Shown: positions 31,044 to 40,369 of the stretch, one piece after another
Layout of the letters: every line of letters begins with the position of its first letter
How positions within the stretch are numbered: position 1 is the first letter of the stretch
Assembly (NCBI RefSeq): GCF_001509485.1
Contig: NZ_LLZI01000124.1
Location: 1 to 64,000 of the forward strand
Length of the DNA stretch: 64,000 nucleotides
Reading direction: 5' to 3'
Origin: Streptomyces sp. NRRL F-4489
GTDB lineage: Bacteria > Actinomycetota > Actinomycetes > Streptomycetales > Streptomycetaceae
Position numbers and translations under genes: made by a program
Notes under the pieces: generated by a model
What the model was told of the DNA's origin: nothing
The model's input: only the letters and a program-made list of their open reading frames with translations
Database searches by the model: none

Positions 31044-31588
31044 CACCGCCTCACCGCCGCGGCCCACGGGTCGGGCGTTGTCGGGTGGTAGCCGCCCCAG
31101 TTCTCGGTGATTTCCCGTGGGATGTCCAGCTGCTCAGCGGTTGCCCACGGGTCCGCCCTCGGCGGGGGCGCGGCTTGGGCCAGGAGGTCGTTGATGACAG
31201 CCCGGTAGAGGGTCCACGGCCTCTTCGCGGTGTGGTAGCGGGGGTTCGCAAAGAACTGGTCGATGCTGGCTTTGAGGGCGGCCGGGCCATGCCCGGCGTC
31301 GAATGCCTCGCGGAAGGTCTTGCCGAGCCCGCCTCGGTTGGTGTGGCCGATGAGGTGGTCGGCCCAGCGCGCCCGGGAGATGCACCGCGTCCAGTGGTTG
31401 ACGAGGTCGTTGACCCCCCAGTCCTCCACCGGGCGTGCCAGGCCCTTCGTCGACTGGGTGTCTGCTGGCTCCGAAGGATTCCACAGGGTGTCCTGTACGG
31501 CCTGCATTGGGTTCAGGTCGTCATCGTCACGCTGTATTTTGCGGGGCGGTTTCTTCTCCAGTCGACGTGGCTGCCAGGAGCTGGTCAA
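31043..31588 (-). CDS. Putative replication initiation protein
   Basis: 181 residues from the TTG at 31588, chosen because GGGAGG sits five bases before it. A basic start (RRLEKKPPRKIQRDDDD) leads to a helical core (DLVNHWTRCISRARWADHLIG, TFREAFDAGHGPAALKASIDQFF) and a Pro-rich tail. It is the first gene of loader-helicase-primase, the position of phage O-like or gp59-like initiators. I infer that role from context; no family motif is decisive. Confidence 0.5.
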   Translation of the reverse strand: MTSSWQPRRLEKKPPRKIQRDDDDLNPMQAVQDTLWNPSEPADTQSTKGLARPVEDWGVNDLVNHWTRCISRARWADHLIGHTNRGGLGKTFREAFDAGHGPAALKASIDQFFANPRYHTAKRPWTLYRAVINDLLAQAAPPPRADPWATAEQLDIPREITENWGGYHPTTPDPWAAAVRR

Positions 31589-31958
31589 CGGTGCCTCCCT
31601 CTCTGCTGTGCGGTTTTGCGCGCTCCGCACACTACGCAAGGGATGAGAAACTCCTCAACAGGTGACCATCTTTTTGAGGGTAGTTGGTATACGTTCCCTC
31701 GCGAGCCGCTAGGCGAGTCGATAGGGGCGTAGCCCCTTGAGGGCTTCGCCCATCCTTCGCAAGCTCAGGAGCGATAGAAGAGGGAGGGTTCGGCTCCCGC
31801 GCAGTGGGTGATGGCCAAAGAAACACTGGGCCCATTGATTTCATTCCGTCGCGAAAAGTGACGCGCATCACACCAACTGCGGTGTTGTTTGTTGGTACGC
31901 AGCACGACGCTTGGCGCAATCACGTTTTCGAGAAGGGGGACCTTATTCTGGCCCGGTA
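31589..31958. other. Non-coding leader of the replication operon
   Basis: About 370 bp without a gene I can support. It holds the candidate promoter near 31629, two short hairpins (GGGGC-GTA-GCCCC and GGGC-TTC-GCCC at about 31724-31751), and a less GC-rich stretch toward 31950. An origin or small RNA is possible but not shown. Confidence 0.4.
31629..31658 (-). promoter_or_regulatory. Candidate promoter of the replication operon
   Basis: On the minus strand TTGAGG (rc of 31653-31658) and TAGTGT (rc of 31629-31634) are 18 bases apart, about 45 bp before the TTG start. Confidence 0.5.
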
Positions 31959-32004
31959 AGCAAAAGAACCTCGGCTACCTCTCCCCGGCCGAGGTTCTTT
32001 TGCT
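31959..32004. terminator. Perfect 16-bp hairpin after the 342-residue gene
   Basis: AGCAAAAGAACCTCGG (31959-31974) pairs exactly with CCGAGGTTCTTTTGCT (31989-32004). It terminates the 32011 gene leftward. Confidence 0.9.
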
Positions 32005-32010
32005 ATGCGT

Positions 32011-33039
32011 CTAACCCCTGTTGGGCTGATACTTGACCCACTTTCCCTTCGCGTGATCCATCACAATGTCGTGGATCTCCACGCCCTTACGCGGGCGCCC
32101 CTTAAGGGGGAGGTACTCCTCCAGCTCCTCGTTGTACCAGCCACGGCGTACCTCAACATCCGGTTCCGCGCCCGGTGCCTCCGCAGGGGAAGCCTTCGGG
32201 TCCGCTGCTGCATCGGCGTCAGGCTCCGCACTGCGCAGGGCCACCTTTATCTCGTAAAGTGCGTCGCGCTCCGCAGTGAGGTCTGCGGAGAGTGTGCTGT
32301 CCACGGTGATGAGGACGCTCTCGACGACCTCGGTGAGACGGCGCAGCAGCGGTATCAACTCCCCGGTAGCTGGGTCGCCTGCGGCGTGCGGCGCTTGTGA
32401 GCGGTGTGCCTCTGCGATGTCCGCGTCAATGTCCGGCGCGGCTTCCCCCGCAGACTTGCGCGTCGTAGGCATCAGGTCCTTGCCCTCTTCGGCAGGGGCG
32501 TCGTCTTCCTGGCTGGCGATCATGCGCTCGGCGGCGGCCTGTACCGGGTAGGGCATGAGAGCACATCCGAGGTCCAGCGTTTCGATTCCCGCCGTCGAGG
32601 CCGCGGTGATGAGTTCGTCGCACCCTGCGTTTGTGCCTTCGCCTCCGTTGGTGTCGGTCAGGATGAGCAGCGTCCGGTCGCCCTCCTGCTCACGGAGGTA
32701 TGCGAGCATCTCCGCGTAAATCTCTTCGATGCCCTGGGATGCCTGCGCCTGTTCCGCATTTTCTACGATGAGCTTCACTCCCCGGTCATCGGTGTGGTTC
32801 TCCGCGTAGATAGTGGTGTAGTCGATGTTCGCGCGGCCTGTCCAGTTGTATACGTGCTGGAGCGTCCTCGAAATAAGGTCAGGGTGAGCCGGGAAAACGA
32901 AATGCGTATCCCGTGCGCGCTGGGTGGGTACGAACTTCTCGCCGCTTTCTTCGTAGCCAAGCCAGTCGGTCAGTAGGTCGTAGACGGCCGCCTTGCTGAT
33001 GGCTCCGGTTCCGGCGATGGCCACAGTGCGCTGAGTCAT
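32011..33039 (-). CDS. Hypothetical protein with Rossmann-like N-terminus
   Basis: 342 residues. VAIAGTGAISKAAVYDLLTDWLG opens like a nucleotide-binding strand-loop-helix, and TLLILTDTNGGEGTNAGCDELI could be a second strand and acidic site. After about 185 the chain is acidic and Pro/Ala-rich, then SVLITVDSTLSADLTAERDALYEIKVAL. The tail RRGWYNEELEEYLPLKGRPRKGVEIHD resembles ends seen in actinophage proteins. It has its own promoter and terminator between the tail and replication operons. Function unknown. Confidence 0.65.
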   Translation of the reverse strand: MTQRTVAIAGTGAISKAAVYDLLTDWLGYEESGEKFVPTQRARDTHFVFPAHPDLISRTLQHVYNWTGRANIDYTTIYAENHTDDRGVKLIVENAEQAQASQGIEEIYAEMLAYLREQEGDRTLLILTDTNGGEGTNAGCDELITAASTAGIETLDLGCALMPYPVQAAAERMIASQEDDAPAEEGKDLMPTTRKSAGEAAPDIDADIAEAHRSQAPHAAGDPATGELIPLLRRLTEVVESVLITVDSTLSADLTAERDALYEIKVALRSAEPDADAAADPKASPAEAPGAEPDVEVRRGWYNEELEEYLPLKGRPRKGVEIHDIVMDHAKGKWVKYQPNRG

Positions 33040-33076
33040 GCTGCTCCTGAGTCAGAGGGAAAGCTCCACCCTGGAT

Positions 33077-33106
33077 TTTATGCCTTCCTCCGCGATATCT
33101 TCTCAA
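33077..33106 (-). promoter_or_regulatory. Candidate promoter of the 342-residue gene
   Basis: On the minus strand TTGAGA (rc of 33101-33106) and CATAAA (rc of 33077-33082) have an 18-base spacer. CAGGAG precedes the ATG at 33039. Confidence 0.5.
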
Positions 33107-33128
33107 TTTTTAAGGGACGATCTGATGC

Positions 33129-34823
33129 TTATGCCTGTGGTGCACTGGCGTAGCGCAGGTCGTACGGTGTGCCGTGCTCGATGTGATCGCCGAGGACCTC
33201 GGCCAGTCGACGCTGGAGTGTGCGGCGCTCGCGGTAGTAATGCGACCGGGCGTGCTCGGTGACATCCCAGTCCTCCCACAGGTAATCCGGGTTCTGGCCG
33301 CTGCCGTCGAAGTACGGGCGCAGCACGTCGCCCTCCTCCAGGAGCACGTCATCGAGGTAGAAGGAGCAGACGGCGCCACTGTGGTACGTCTCAGGGTCAG
33401 GGCCCACCCACGCGGACACCCAGCGGTGCACGCCAGGCGGTGGGGTGAATATGTGGGAGATCCTGACCCAGTCGCCCTCCGTTCTTCCACGTGTCTGGCG
33501 CGCTTCCGCCGTGGATTCGCCCGGGTAGATCTCGCGCACCAGCCCCTTGCCAGGCACGTGAGTTGTGATTTCCACCCAGAGGCGGACAGGCACCGTGCTC
33601 TGCGGCTGTTCGGCGACGTACGCGGACAGGGTGTGTGGACGCCCCATGGTGATGATCTCCAGGGGGGTGGCGGCTGCTTGGGAGCTGGCGCTGGTGCCCA
33701 GTCCGATACGTGTGCCGGGCGCGGGCGGGTCGGTCGGGGACGCCGTCGCGGCGAAGCTCGCTGCGCCCGGCCGTGCTCGGCCGGTGGAGGACTGGATGGT
33801 GACTGTGCCTGGCTGGGTGCCTGGGAGGTAGGTGAGCCAGCCTGCGGCGTCGTTGGTGAGGGAGGGGTTGCGGGCGAGGTTGACGCGGTTGGCCCGCAGG
33901 TTGATCGTCAGGTGGCGGGCGGCCTGGTATGGCTCGGCGGGGCGGTTTGTTCGCAGGGTCTGGTAGCGAAGGCCGAACGCGTCGCAGTGGAAGGGCTGCG
34001 TGGTTTGCAGGCGGATGGTGACTGCGGCGTAGCGGGCGTTCGCCGGGGGTGTGGCAGTTCCTTGGTACGACGACCAGGCCCAGGCGCCGTTGGTGGTGAA
34101 GGTGGTGACGGTGCTGGTGCTGAGCAATGCCTGATCGGCGCCGTAGAAGTGGACCAGCAGCTCGCCTGGGGTGGGTGACTCCGTGGCGACGGAGCCGTTG
34201 GCGATCAGGGAGCTGTTGGTGGTCTCCAGGCGTGCCAGGGCTGCCGCGGTGGGTTGCGGCCCGGCCCAGGGTGCCTCAGTCGTCGGCTCGCACCTGAGAC
34301 TGCGTGCGCCGACCAGGGCGCGGTCGGTTGACAGGGCTGTGCGGCACGTCGGGCCGCTGTAGCAGCAGGAGGTGAGCTGGTAGGCGGCGTCGCGGGGCAG
34401 GATGTTGACGGCGTTCTGCCGGGTGACCATCGCCGATCCCACCTGTATCTGTGCTCCTTGGGCGAGGGCGGGCAGTCTCAGGCGCACCTCGGCGTAGCGT
34501 GCGGCCGGGTAGGCGCTGTTTGCGGCGGGCACGGTGGTGGTGAGGGAGGCTCGCCGCCAGCCGTTGTTGGTGTCGGTGACTGCTGCGTTGATGACTTGGA
34601 GCGCTGCGGGGTCCATGCGGGCCGTGCGGACGGTCTCGGCGGTGGTGTTGTACTGGGCGATGCCGAGGTCGCTGTACGAGGCGCCAGGCCCTCCGGAGGC
34701 GACGAGAGCCGATCCGCTGATGGGTGCGATCAACGTGCCCTCTAAATCGTTTGTGCGGGAGGCGAGTCGGGCGGTGGCATGGGGCTGGAGCAGGGCCTGG
34801 TCGGTGATGGGCATGGTCGTCAT
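33129..34823 (-). CDS. Tail receptor-binding / minor tail protein
   Basis: 564 residues, last gene of the tail operon. The body is beta-rich with repeated jelly-roll-like blocks (WSSYQGTATPPANARYAAVTI, and later RVNLARNPSLTNDAAGWLTY leading to CSFYLDDVLLEEGD, the look of a carbohydrate-binding module). The C-terminus is helical (YYRERRTLQRRLAEVLGDHI). Position after the I-like protein and the CBM-like ending suggest a fibre or adhesin contacting cell-wall glycans. No enzymatic motif is seen. Confidence 0.6.
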   Translation of the reverse strand: MTTMPITDQALLQPHATARLASRTNDLEGTLIAPISGSALVASGGPGASYSDLGIAQYNTTAETVRTARMDPAALQVINAAVTDTNNGWRRASLTTTVPAANSAYPAARYAEVRLRLPALAQGAQIQVGSAMVTRQNAVNILPRDAAYQLTSCCYSGPTCRTALSTDRALVGARSLRCEPTTEAPWAGPQPTAAALARLETTNSSLIANGSVATESPTPGELLVHFYGADQALLSTSTVTTFTTNGAWAWSSYQGTATPPANARYAAVTIRLQTTQPFHCDAFGLRYQTLRTNRPAEPYQAARHLTINLRANRVNLARNPSLTNDAAGWLTYLPGTQPGTVTIQSSTGRARPGAASFAATASPTDPPAPGTRIGLGTSASSQAAATPLEIITMGRPHTLSAYVAEQPQSTVPVRLWVEITTHVPGKGLVREIYPGESTAEARQTRGRTEGDWVRISHIFTPPPGVHRWVSAWVGPDPETYHSGAVCSFYLDDVLLEEGDVLRPYFDGSGQNPDYLWEDWDVTEHARSHYYRERRTLQRRLAEVLGDHIEHGTPYDLRYASAPQA

Positions 34824-34826
34824 CAG

Positions 34827-37553
34827 CTACCTCTTGATCTCGGCGAGGCCCACGTAGCTGCCCGTCGTCTGGGGGGCGGAGGGGTAGGTGTAGCGCGCCA
34901 GGTCAGTGGTGTTGAAGTCGTCGTTGTTGGCCTTTTTGACGACGATCAGGCGGTCGCCGTCGTAGGTGAGGATCAGGCGGTCGCCGTCTGCGAGCGGTGG
35001 GTAGGTGGCCAGCTGGTCGGCCTGGTAGCCGCCATCGGTCTTGCGGATGCGGTAGAGGCCGTCGCGCGCTGCGATGGTGAAGTCGCCGCCGTTGCTGGTG
35101 GCGTGCACGGCCAGGCCGTGCAGGGCGCTGGGGTCGGTGGGCCGGGACAGGACGGTGACTGCGAGGCTGACGGGTCCGGTGGGCTGGGGGGTGAGGGCGG
35201 TGGTCAGGTAGGTGCCATCTGGTGCAGGAGCGGGGGTGGTACTCAAAATGCCTGCCGCGACTGACCACGTACCTCCGCGTGTTGTCCACTTCTGGGCGGA
35301 GGTGCCGACAGAGGTTCCTGCCAGGTCGTTGAGGTCGACATCGAACGGGTCTCGAAGGGCCGCGGTTGTTGCTGCGGTGGCGGTGAGCTGGGGAAGGGGG
35401 CGTCCGGTGGAGTCGTACCACCCGATTTCGCAGGCCAGGTTGCTGATTGTGGTGCCGCCCGCATAGCGGGCGTGTACGGCAGCGGTAATCAGCTCCGTAG
35501 CTGCTCCTGCGAATGCCCAACTTCCCTGGTCGCTCCCCGAGTTCGCGGGCTGCTCGCCTTGGTTTGCGGTGATGGCCTCGTAGCGGGCGCGCCCGTGCGC
35601 GACGATCTCTCCAGGCTGGTAGAGGCGGTCCGGCGTCCAGGCAGAGACGCGAGGAAGAGGCACTCCGGCGGAGGCCACGAGCGCCGGGTCGGGGACGCCT
35701 TGGTCGGTGGCCAGCGACGGCCGCCAGTAGTCCTTGGCCTGGCCCGGCGCCTGCCCGGAGGAGGCGGTGGCCACCGCCTCCCAGGTGCGTCCCTGGTAGG
35801 TGACCAGGTGGCCGACGCGGTAGACGGTGGCCGCGTCCCAGGGGCGAGCCTGCGCGGGGGCGATCGAGGCGAGGGTGTAGGAGGCGGCTCGTGGCGCGGT
35901 GGCGGCGAGTGCGGTCGTGGCGTACTGGCTGTGTGGCCCATCAGGTGGGGTGATGCCGCTTTGGCTGCCCAGCGTTCCAGGCACGGTCCGGGCCGCTGTG
36001 TCGTCTGCTCGCAGCCACCAGGTGGAGGGGTCGAGTGTGGCCGGGGTCGTCTCCAGTCCCCAGTCACGTGGTGGCGCGCTGACCTCCTCCCAGAAGATGC
36101 CGCTGTCTGGGTGTCCGGCAGGAGGCACCGGCGACAGACGCTGGTCGGTCGGTGTCAGGCTCAGGGTGTTGATGCCCAGTTGCCAGCCGCTGGAGGCGAC
36201 GTTGGCGCCGCTGACGGCGATGCGGATGGCGTGGTCTCCGGCGGCGAGCTGGCGGCGGCCCAGTGTGGCGGTGGCGGTGGACTGGGTGCGTGCGTAGCCG
36301 TCGATCGTGCGCAGCGTTTCGCCGTCGATGGCGATGGTCCAGATGCCGTAGCTCGGAGCGGTGGTGTACACCAGGGCGATGTCGTAGGTGGCGGCGGTGT
36401 CGACGGTCAGCTTGAGGGTGAACGCGTCGCCGTTCTTGAGGTTCCTGCCCAGGACTCGCGTGCCGAGCTTGTCTGTCTCAGCCACGACTGTGCCTTGTGT
36501 CTGGGTAGTTGTGGGCGGCAGCAGGCTGGTGGCGGGGATGCGTCGGGCGGAGGAGCGGGCGCGGAAGGTGCGGCCTCCGTAGGTGACGTACTCCCCCGCT
36601 GCGTAGCGCACGCCCGCAGACCAGGAGGGCAGCGCCGGATGCCACATGCCTGACTGGTCCTGGTCTGCCATGAGGTTGGGGCTGGTGTGGATATCGCAGT
36701 CCCAACCCGTCAGGTCGTGGATGAGCTGCCGCAGGCCCGCGTCGGTGCCCTTCGCCCGCGCGGCACGGCTGGCGTTCTCGACTCGGGCACGACGGAGCTG
36801 GGGCCGGGCAGACAGCGGTTGCTCCAGGCCGAGCATGTCGGCAGCACGCTCGGTGTAGGTGCTGGAGGTGGTGTGCTGGTCGTGGAGCCTGGTTGCGAGG
36901 TCGATACGGCCTTTGGCGGTGTCCAGCGGCTGGCCGAGCACGGTGAGGAACGCGGTGAGGTCCTCGTTGGTGCCGCTGTTCTCCGTGGTGATCTCCTGGG
37001 GCGCGGTGCGGTACGCGGGCGGCAGGAGGGAGTACATCCGCTGCGCGTAGCGGTGGTCGGCGACGGAGAGTCCTGCTGCGGCACCGGCTCGGACCCATTC
37101 CAGTGTGTTGGTGGTGGCCCGCCAGTCCTGTGATGCGCTGGAGGGTGCGCTGCCGCTGGTGGGGCGCTGGCAGAGGTAGGTGGTGCCGTTGTAGGTGACG
37201 CAGTCGCCGACGCGGTAGGAGGCGGCGGCCGACCAGGCTGGGTAGGGCACGGAGACGTACAGCGCGTAGTAGTACAGGCGGTCGGGCAGCAGATCGGTGT
37301 CCAGGTAGGTGGTCACCAGGCCCTCGTGTCCGGTTTCGTAGAGCACCGTTCCGTCGTCTGCGTCGCCGGGCACGCCGAAAGTGTTGCGGACCAGCCGGAG
37401 CCGGGTCCAGGAGTCCTCCCGTGACGGGGACCAGGTGACCTGGATTTGACAGGGGGCGACGGATTCTGCGGTGGCAGGCTCGACGCTGTACTCGACACGG
37501 ACATCGGTGCCGTATTTGGACTGGGCGTAGAAATCGAGCCCGTACTGTGCCAT
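34827..37553 (-). CDS. Baseplate protein I-like with four CBM5/12-like modules
   Basis: 908 residues from the ATG at 37553, with CGGAG upstream; the longer frame is spurious. Residues 1-120 are fibronectin-like. About 180-320 has YSLLPPAYRT, LGQPLDTAKGRIDLATRL and GTDAGLRQLIHDLTGWD, matching P2 gpI-type tail proteins. Four modules of about 45 residues repeat the pattern Y..G..V.Y.G..Y.......P......W (for example SYRVGDCVTYNGTTYLC, VYRVGHLVTYQGRTWEA). These resemble chitin-binding CBM5/12 modules and suggest receptor recognition. A C-terminal jelly roll follows. Confidence 0.75.
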   Translation of the reverse strand: MAQYGLDFYAQSKYGTDVRVEYSVEPATAESVAPCQIQVTWSPSREDSWTRLRLVRNTFGVPGDADDGTVLYETGHEGLVTTYLDTDLLPDRLYYYALYVSVPYPAWSAAASYRVGDCVTYNGTTYLCQRPTSGSAPSSASQDWRATTNTLEWVRAGAAAGLSVADHRYAQRMYSLLPPAYRTAPQEITTENSGTNEDLTAFLTVLGQPLDTAKGRIDLATRLHDQHTTSSTYTERAADMLGLEQPLSARPQLRRARVENASRAARAKGTDAGLRQLIHDLTGWDCDIHTSPNLMADQDQSGMWHPALPSWSAGVRYAAGEYVTYGGRTFRARSSARRIPATSLLPPTTTQTQGTVVAETDKLGTRVLGRNLKNGDAFTLKLTVDTAATYDIALVYTTAPSYGIWTIAIDGETLRTIDGYARTQSTATATLGRRQLAAGDHAIRIAVSGANVASSGWQLGINTLSLTPTDQRLSPVPPAGHPDSGIFWEEVSAPPRDWGLETTPATLDPSTWWLRADDTAARTVPGTLGSQSGITPPDGPHSQYATTALAATAPRAASYTLASIAPAQARPWDAATVYRVGHLVTYQGRTWEAVATASSGQAPGQAKDYWRPSLATDQGVPDPALVASAGVPLPRVSAWTPDRLYQPGEIVAHGRARYEAITANQGEQPANSGSDQGSWAFAGAATELITAAVHARYAGGTTISNLACEIGWYDSTGRPLPQLTATAATTAALRDPFDVDLNDLAGTSVGTSAQKWTTRGGTWSVAAGILSTTPAPAPDGTYLTTALTPQPTGPVSLAVTVLSRPTDPSALHGLAVHATSNGGDFTIAARDGLYRIRKTDGGYQADQLATYPPLADGDRLILTYDGDRLIVVKKANNDDFNTTDLARYTYPSAPQTTGSYVGLAEIKR

Positions 37554-37564
37554 GGAAGCTCCGG

Positions 37565-38389
37565 TCAGGGGGTCAAGGGATCGGCGTCCCAGTCCGGCCG
37601 GGTCACCATGTCCTGCGGCAGCGCCCGGATATAGGTGAACCCGGCCCAGGTGAACACGGTCTGCGGGCCGATCGGGTCGAACAGATTGGCCGCCGGGATG
37701 CGCAGGTTGCCCATGTGCCGGATCTCCACCGACAGCTTCTCGCCCTGATACCAGGGCCCGGAGTACACGGGGTTGTTGCGGTGGTATCCGTAGATGCCAA
37801 GCGGTGCCGAATCGCCGTCGGTGGCAACGTCCCTGGAAACGCCCTCGATGTTGACGCGGGTGTACATGGCATGGTCGGTTGATTTTGTCTGGGGCCGCTT
37901 GGCGGGCACCCACATCATCGTGCGCACCGAGATGATCCACCATCCGGTCTTGGGGCACGTCAGCGTGTACGTCGGCTGCTTAGCCATCCCCAGCGGATCG
38001 ATGACCGCCCGGTCGAAGAGGATGGGGTGCCAGTCCTCGACCGGATGATTGGGATTCCCCTGGTTCACCGTCTGCGGGATGCTGGTGCCCGAGCTGCGCA
38101 GAGAGCAAACCGGCAGGTTCCAGCCGGTCTTCGCGGCGTCGAGCAGTCCGTCCTGGTAGTAGCGCAGCCGCTCCTGTTCGCGTTGGATGATGTCCAGGCG
38201 GGAGTCGACGGTGGTGTAGGAGACGGTGTTGCCGTTGGCGTCCAGGTATTCGGTGGGCATGACTCCGAGCGTGGAGCTGATGCCTGCTATCTCGTCCTGG
38301 ATTTCGTTGACGTGCTCCGCCATGACGTAGTCGCGCTGATTGGCGTGCTGGGGCCACCTGCGGATGGCCTTCGGGTAGTGAGAGGGCAT
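37565..38389 (-). CDS. Baseplate/tail protein of unknown fold
   Basis: 274 residues from the ATG at 38389, one base overlapping the previous TGA. An N-terminal helix (DYVMAEHVNEIQDEIAGISS) precedes a beta-rich region with C1q/TNF-like character (GWWIISVRTMMWVPA, GEKLSVEIRHMGNL, FTWAGFTYIRAL). It lies between the J-like and I-like proteins. The helix-plus-jelly-roll layout is common in trimeric tail proteins. Confidence 0.6.
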   Translation of the reverse strand: MPSHYPKAIRRWPQHANQRDYVMAEHVNEIQDEIAGISSTLGVMPTEYLDANGNTVSYTTVDSRLDIIQREQERLRYYQDGLLDAAKTGWNLPVCSLRSSGTSIPQTVNQGNPNHPVEDWHPILFDRAVIDPLGMAKQPTYTLTCPKTGWWIISVRTMMWVPAKRPQTKSTDHAMYTRVNIEGVSRDVATDGDSAPLGIYGYHRNNPVYSGPWYQGEKLSVEIRHMGNLRIPAANLFDPIGPQTVFTWAGFTYIRALPQDMVTRPDWDADPLTP

Positions 38390-39903
38390 CAGAATCCTCC
38401 GTCGGTGACGAGGTACAGGTCGCCCGGCACGGGGATTTCCCAGTCGCGGCACAGGATGTCCTGGGCGCCGGTCTGCACGCCGTCGGCCCTGGCGAAGAGC
38501 GGGACCTTCACGTATTCGACGCCGGGCAGGGAGTCGAGCATTCGGTAGACACGGGAGATGGGAATCGTCTGCCCGAAGGCGCTGCGTGCGTCGGAGAGCA
38601 GCTCTTGCAGCGCGCGCCTGCCTGCCCGCGCGACGTCGGCGGCACGGTGGTTGGGGTACAGGCCCAGGATGATCGGGCTGGCTTCGCTGCCCATGTTGAC
38701 GCGGACGAGGTCGCCTGGGGCGACCGTGACGCGTACTCCGGCGACGGCTCGCTGCTGGAGGTAGCGCTCCACGCGGTCCAGCAGCTCCAGGGCCGGGGTG
38801 GCGTTGGCGGCGCCGACGACGCGGACGGTGACGGAGGTGGTCTGGGTCGCCAATGCCTTGGCCTTGGCGATGCCGGGCACGGCCAGGGCGAGGTCGGCGT
38901 AGTCGCGTAGCGAGACCGCGCGGTCCTGCGTGCGATGGGCTCTGGGTGCGTTGGTGCGGATCGATTCCAGCGATTCGGCATCCCGGCCGCCGGTCATGGC
39001 GCTGCTGGTGGCGATGTAGACGCCAGGCAGCGCATCTGCGATGTCGATGAGTTGGTTGGCGGAGATGTTGCCGACAGTGCCGCCTCCGGTGCGGTACGCG
39101 GCGTGCAGGGCCTGCCCTGCGGCGGGGACGGCACCGGCCAGGCCGTCGCCCAGGACGATGATGGTCTGGCCATCGGCGGCGGTGTGTACCTCAAACACCA
39201 GGTCAGTGGGGCCGCATTCCAGGAGGCTGTCGACGCGGCGCCAGGGCACGGCGTCCTGGGCGGTGGAGACGTACAGGCGGATGCTGTCGTGCAGGGCGGG
39301 GCCCTCGGCAAGCACCAGGCGCTGCTCCGGCCGCCCGGTGGAGGTGCCCAGGGCCTCGGTGAGGATCTCCTGCTGCTGCGGTGTGTCCCGGGCGATCAGC
39401 AGCGGTGTGATCCCTGCGGTTTGGCCCTCAGTCACCGGGATGCTGGCTGAGCCTCCGGCTGCGGCCAGGGTGACGGCGGTGGTCGTCTCGTAGATCAGCG
39501 GACGGTCCAGGGCGTCGATGAACGCGGTTGTGATCTTGGTGCCCGCAGGGACGGTCACGGCAGTGGCCTGACTCGCCTCGGTTGCCAGGACCACGGTGCC
39601 TGCGGCGGCCGTTGCCACATCGGGGGTGTAGCCGAGCATCCGCGCCAGGTCCATGATGGACTCCCGGCGCGTTGCCGTCGGCAAGAACGCCTCGCGGCTG
39701 GCCGCATCGAGGTAGTAAGAGAGGATGTCACCGAGATAGGCGATTTCCTCGATCAGCGTGACGCCGAAATCAGCGGTCGCGCGGCCGGTCCATTGGGGAA
39801 ATACCTGCGTGGCGTGATCGAGCATTGCTGCGCGCAGGCTCGCGAAATCCCGGGCGGTGTAGTCGATGACGGCAGGGACAGCTGCGCTGGTCTGTTCCGC
39901 CAC
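38389..39903 (-). CDS. Baseplate J-like protein
   Basis: 504 residues from the GTG at 39903, preceded by GGAG. The opening VIDYTARDFASLRAAML is typical of J/gp6-type wedge proteins, followed by VTLIEEIAYLGDILSYYLDAASREAFL. The middle has repeated beta segments (GTKITTAF, IYVSTAQDAVPW). The end TIPISRVYRMLDSLPGVEYVKV matches the family's C-terminus. It forms the ring linking the central hub to tail fibres in contractile injection machines. Confidence 0.88.
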   Translation of the reverse strand: MAEQTSAAVPAVIDYTARDFASLRAAMLDHATQVFPQWTGRATADFGVTLIEEIAYLGDILSYYLDAASREAFLPTATRRESIMDLARMLGYTPDVATAAAGTVVLATEASQATAVTVPAGTKITTAFIDALDRPLIYETTTAVTLAAAGGSASIPVTEGQTAGITPLLIARDTPQQQEILTEALGTSTGRPEQRLVLAEGPALHDSIRLYVSTAQDAVPWRRVDSLLECGPTDLVFEVHTAADGQTIIVLGDGLAGAVPAAGQALHAAYRTGGGTVGNISANQLIDIADALPGVYIATSSAMTGGRDAESLESIRTNAPRAHRTQDRAVSLRDYADLALAVPGIAKAKALATQTTSVTVRVVGAANATPALELLDRVERYLQQRAVAGVRVTVAPGDLVRVNMGSEASPIILGLYPNHRAADVARAGRRALQELLSDARSAFGQTIPISRVYRMLDSLPGVEYVKVPLFARADGVQTGAQDILCRDWEIPVPGDLYLVTDGGF

Positions 39904-39967
39904 GAAGACTCCTGTCAATGATCGTCATTTCGACATGCCCATTTTGTGCCAGGGCCTGGGTGTTGTA

Positions 39968-40369
39968 TTAGTAGGTGTCGACCCGGCCACCCGGTCGGAC
40001 AACGATTTCCTGGGGATAGGTGACAGTTTCTGGGCTTGCATTGGTGGTGCCGATATCCACCAGCACGTCCACGATTCCCTCCGCGTCGTCGTTGACGACA
40101 GGCCGAGCTGCGGAGACAACGGCTCCCGGCTCCCAACGAGCGACCGCGTCCTGTACCGCATGCCGGAGCGCCTCTTGTGTGACCGGGTCGTTCGGCGCGA
40201 ACAGGAAGGGCCGCAGGTCCGTGCCGAATTCGGGCTGCATGACGCGCTCAGATGGCGCGGTAGCCACCACGGCACGCACCCGCTGCGCTGTCTGCCGGTC
40301 GGGGTTGGTGACGCTGGCGATTCGGCCGGAGGCGTCCACGGCGAAGGGGATGGCGAGCTGTTCAGACAT
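39968..40369 (-). CDS. Baseplate wedge protein, gp25/W-like
   Basis: 133 residues from the ATG at 40369. RVRAVVATAPSERVMQPEFGTDLRPFLFAPND is the gp25 signature, including the EFGTDL motif, with ALRHAVQDAVARWEPGAVV after it. gp25 starts sheath polymerisation at the baseplate. The start overlaps the spike gene stop by eight bases. The 64 bp to the next gene show nothing clear. Confidence 0.9.
   Translation of the reverse strand: MSEQLAIPFAVDASGRIASVTNPDRQTAQRVRAVVATAPSERVMQPEFGTDLRPFLFAPNDPVTQEALRHAVQDAVARWEPGAVVSAARPVVNDDAEGIVDVLVDIGTTNASPETVTYPQEIVVRPGGRVDTY

Noticed and set aside
31632-31919. 95-residue minus-strand ORF in the replication leader
   Set aside because: No ribosome site, crosses the hairpins and the candidate promoter, and has no conserved character.
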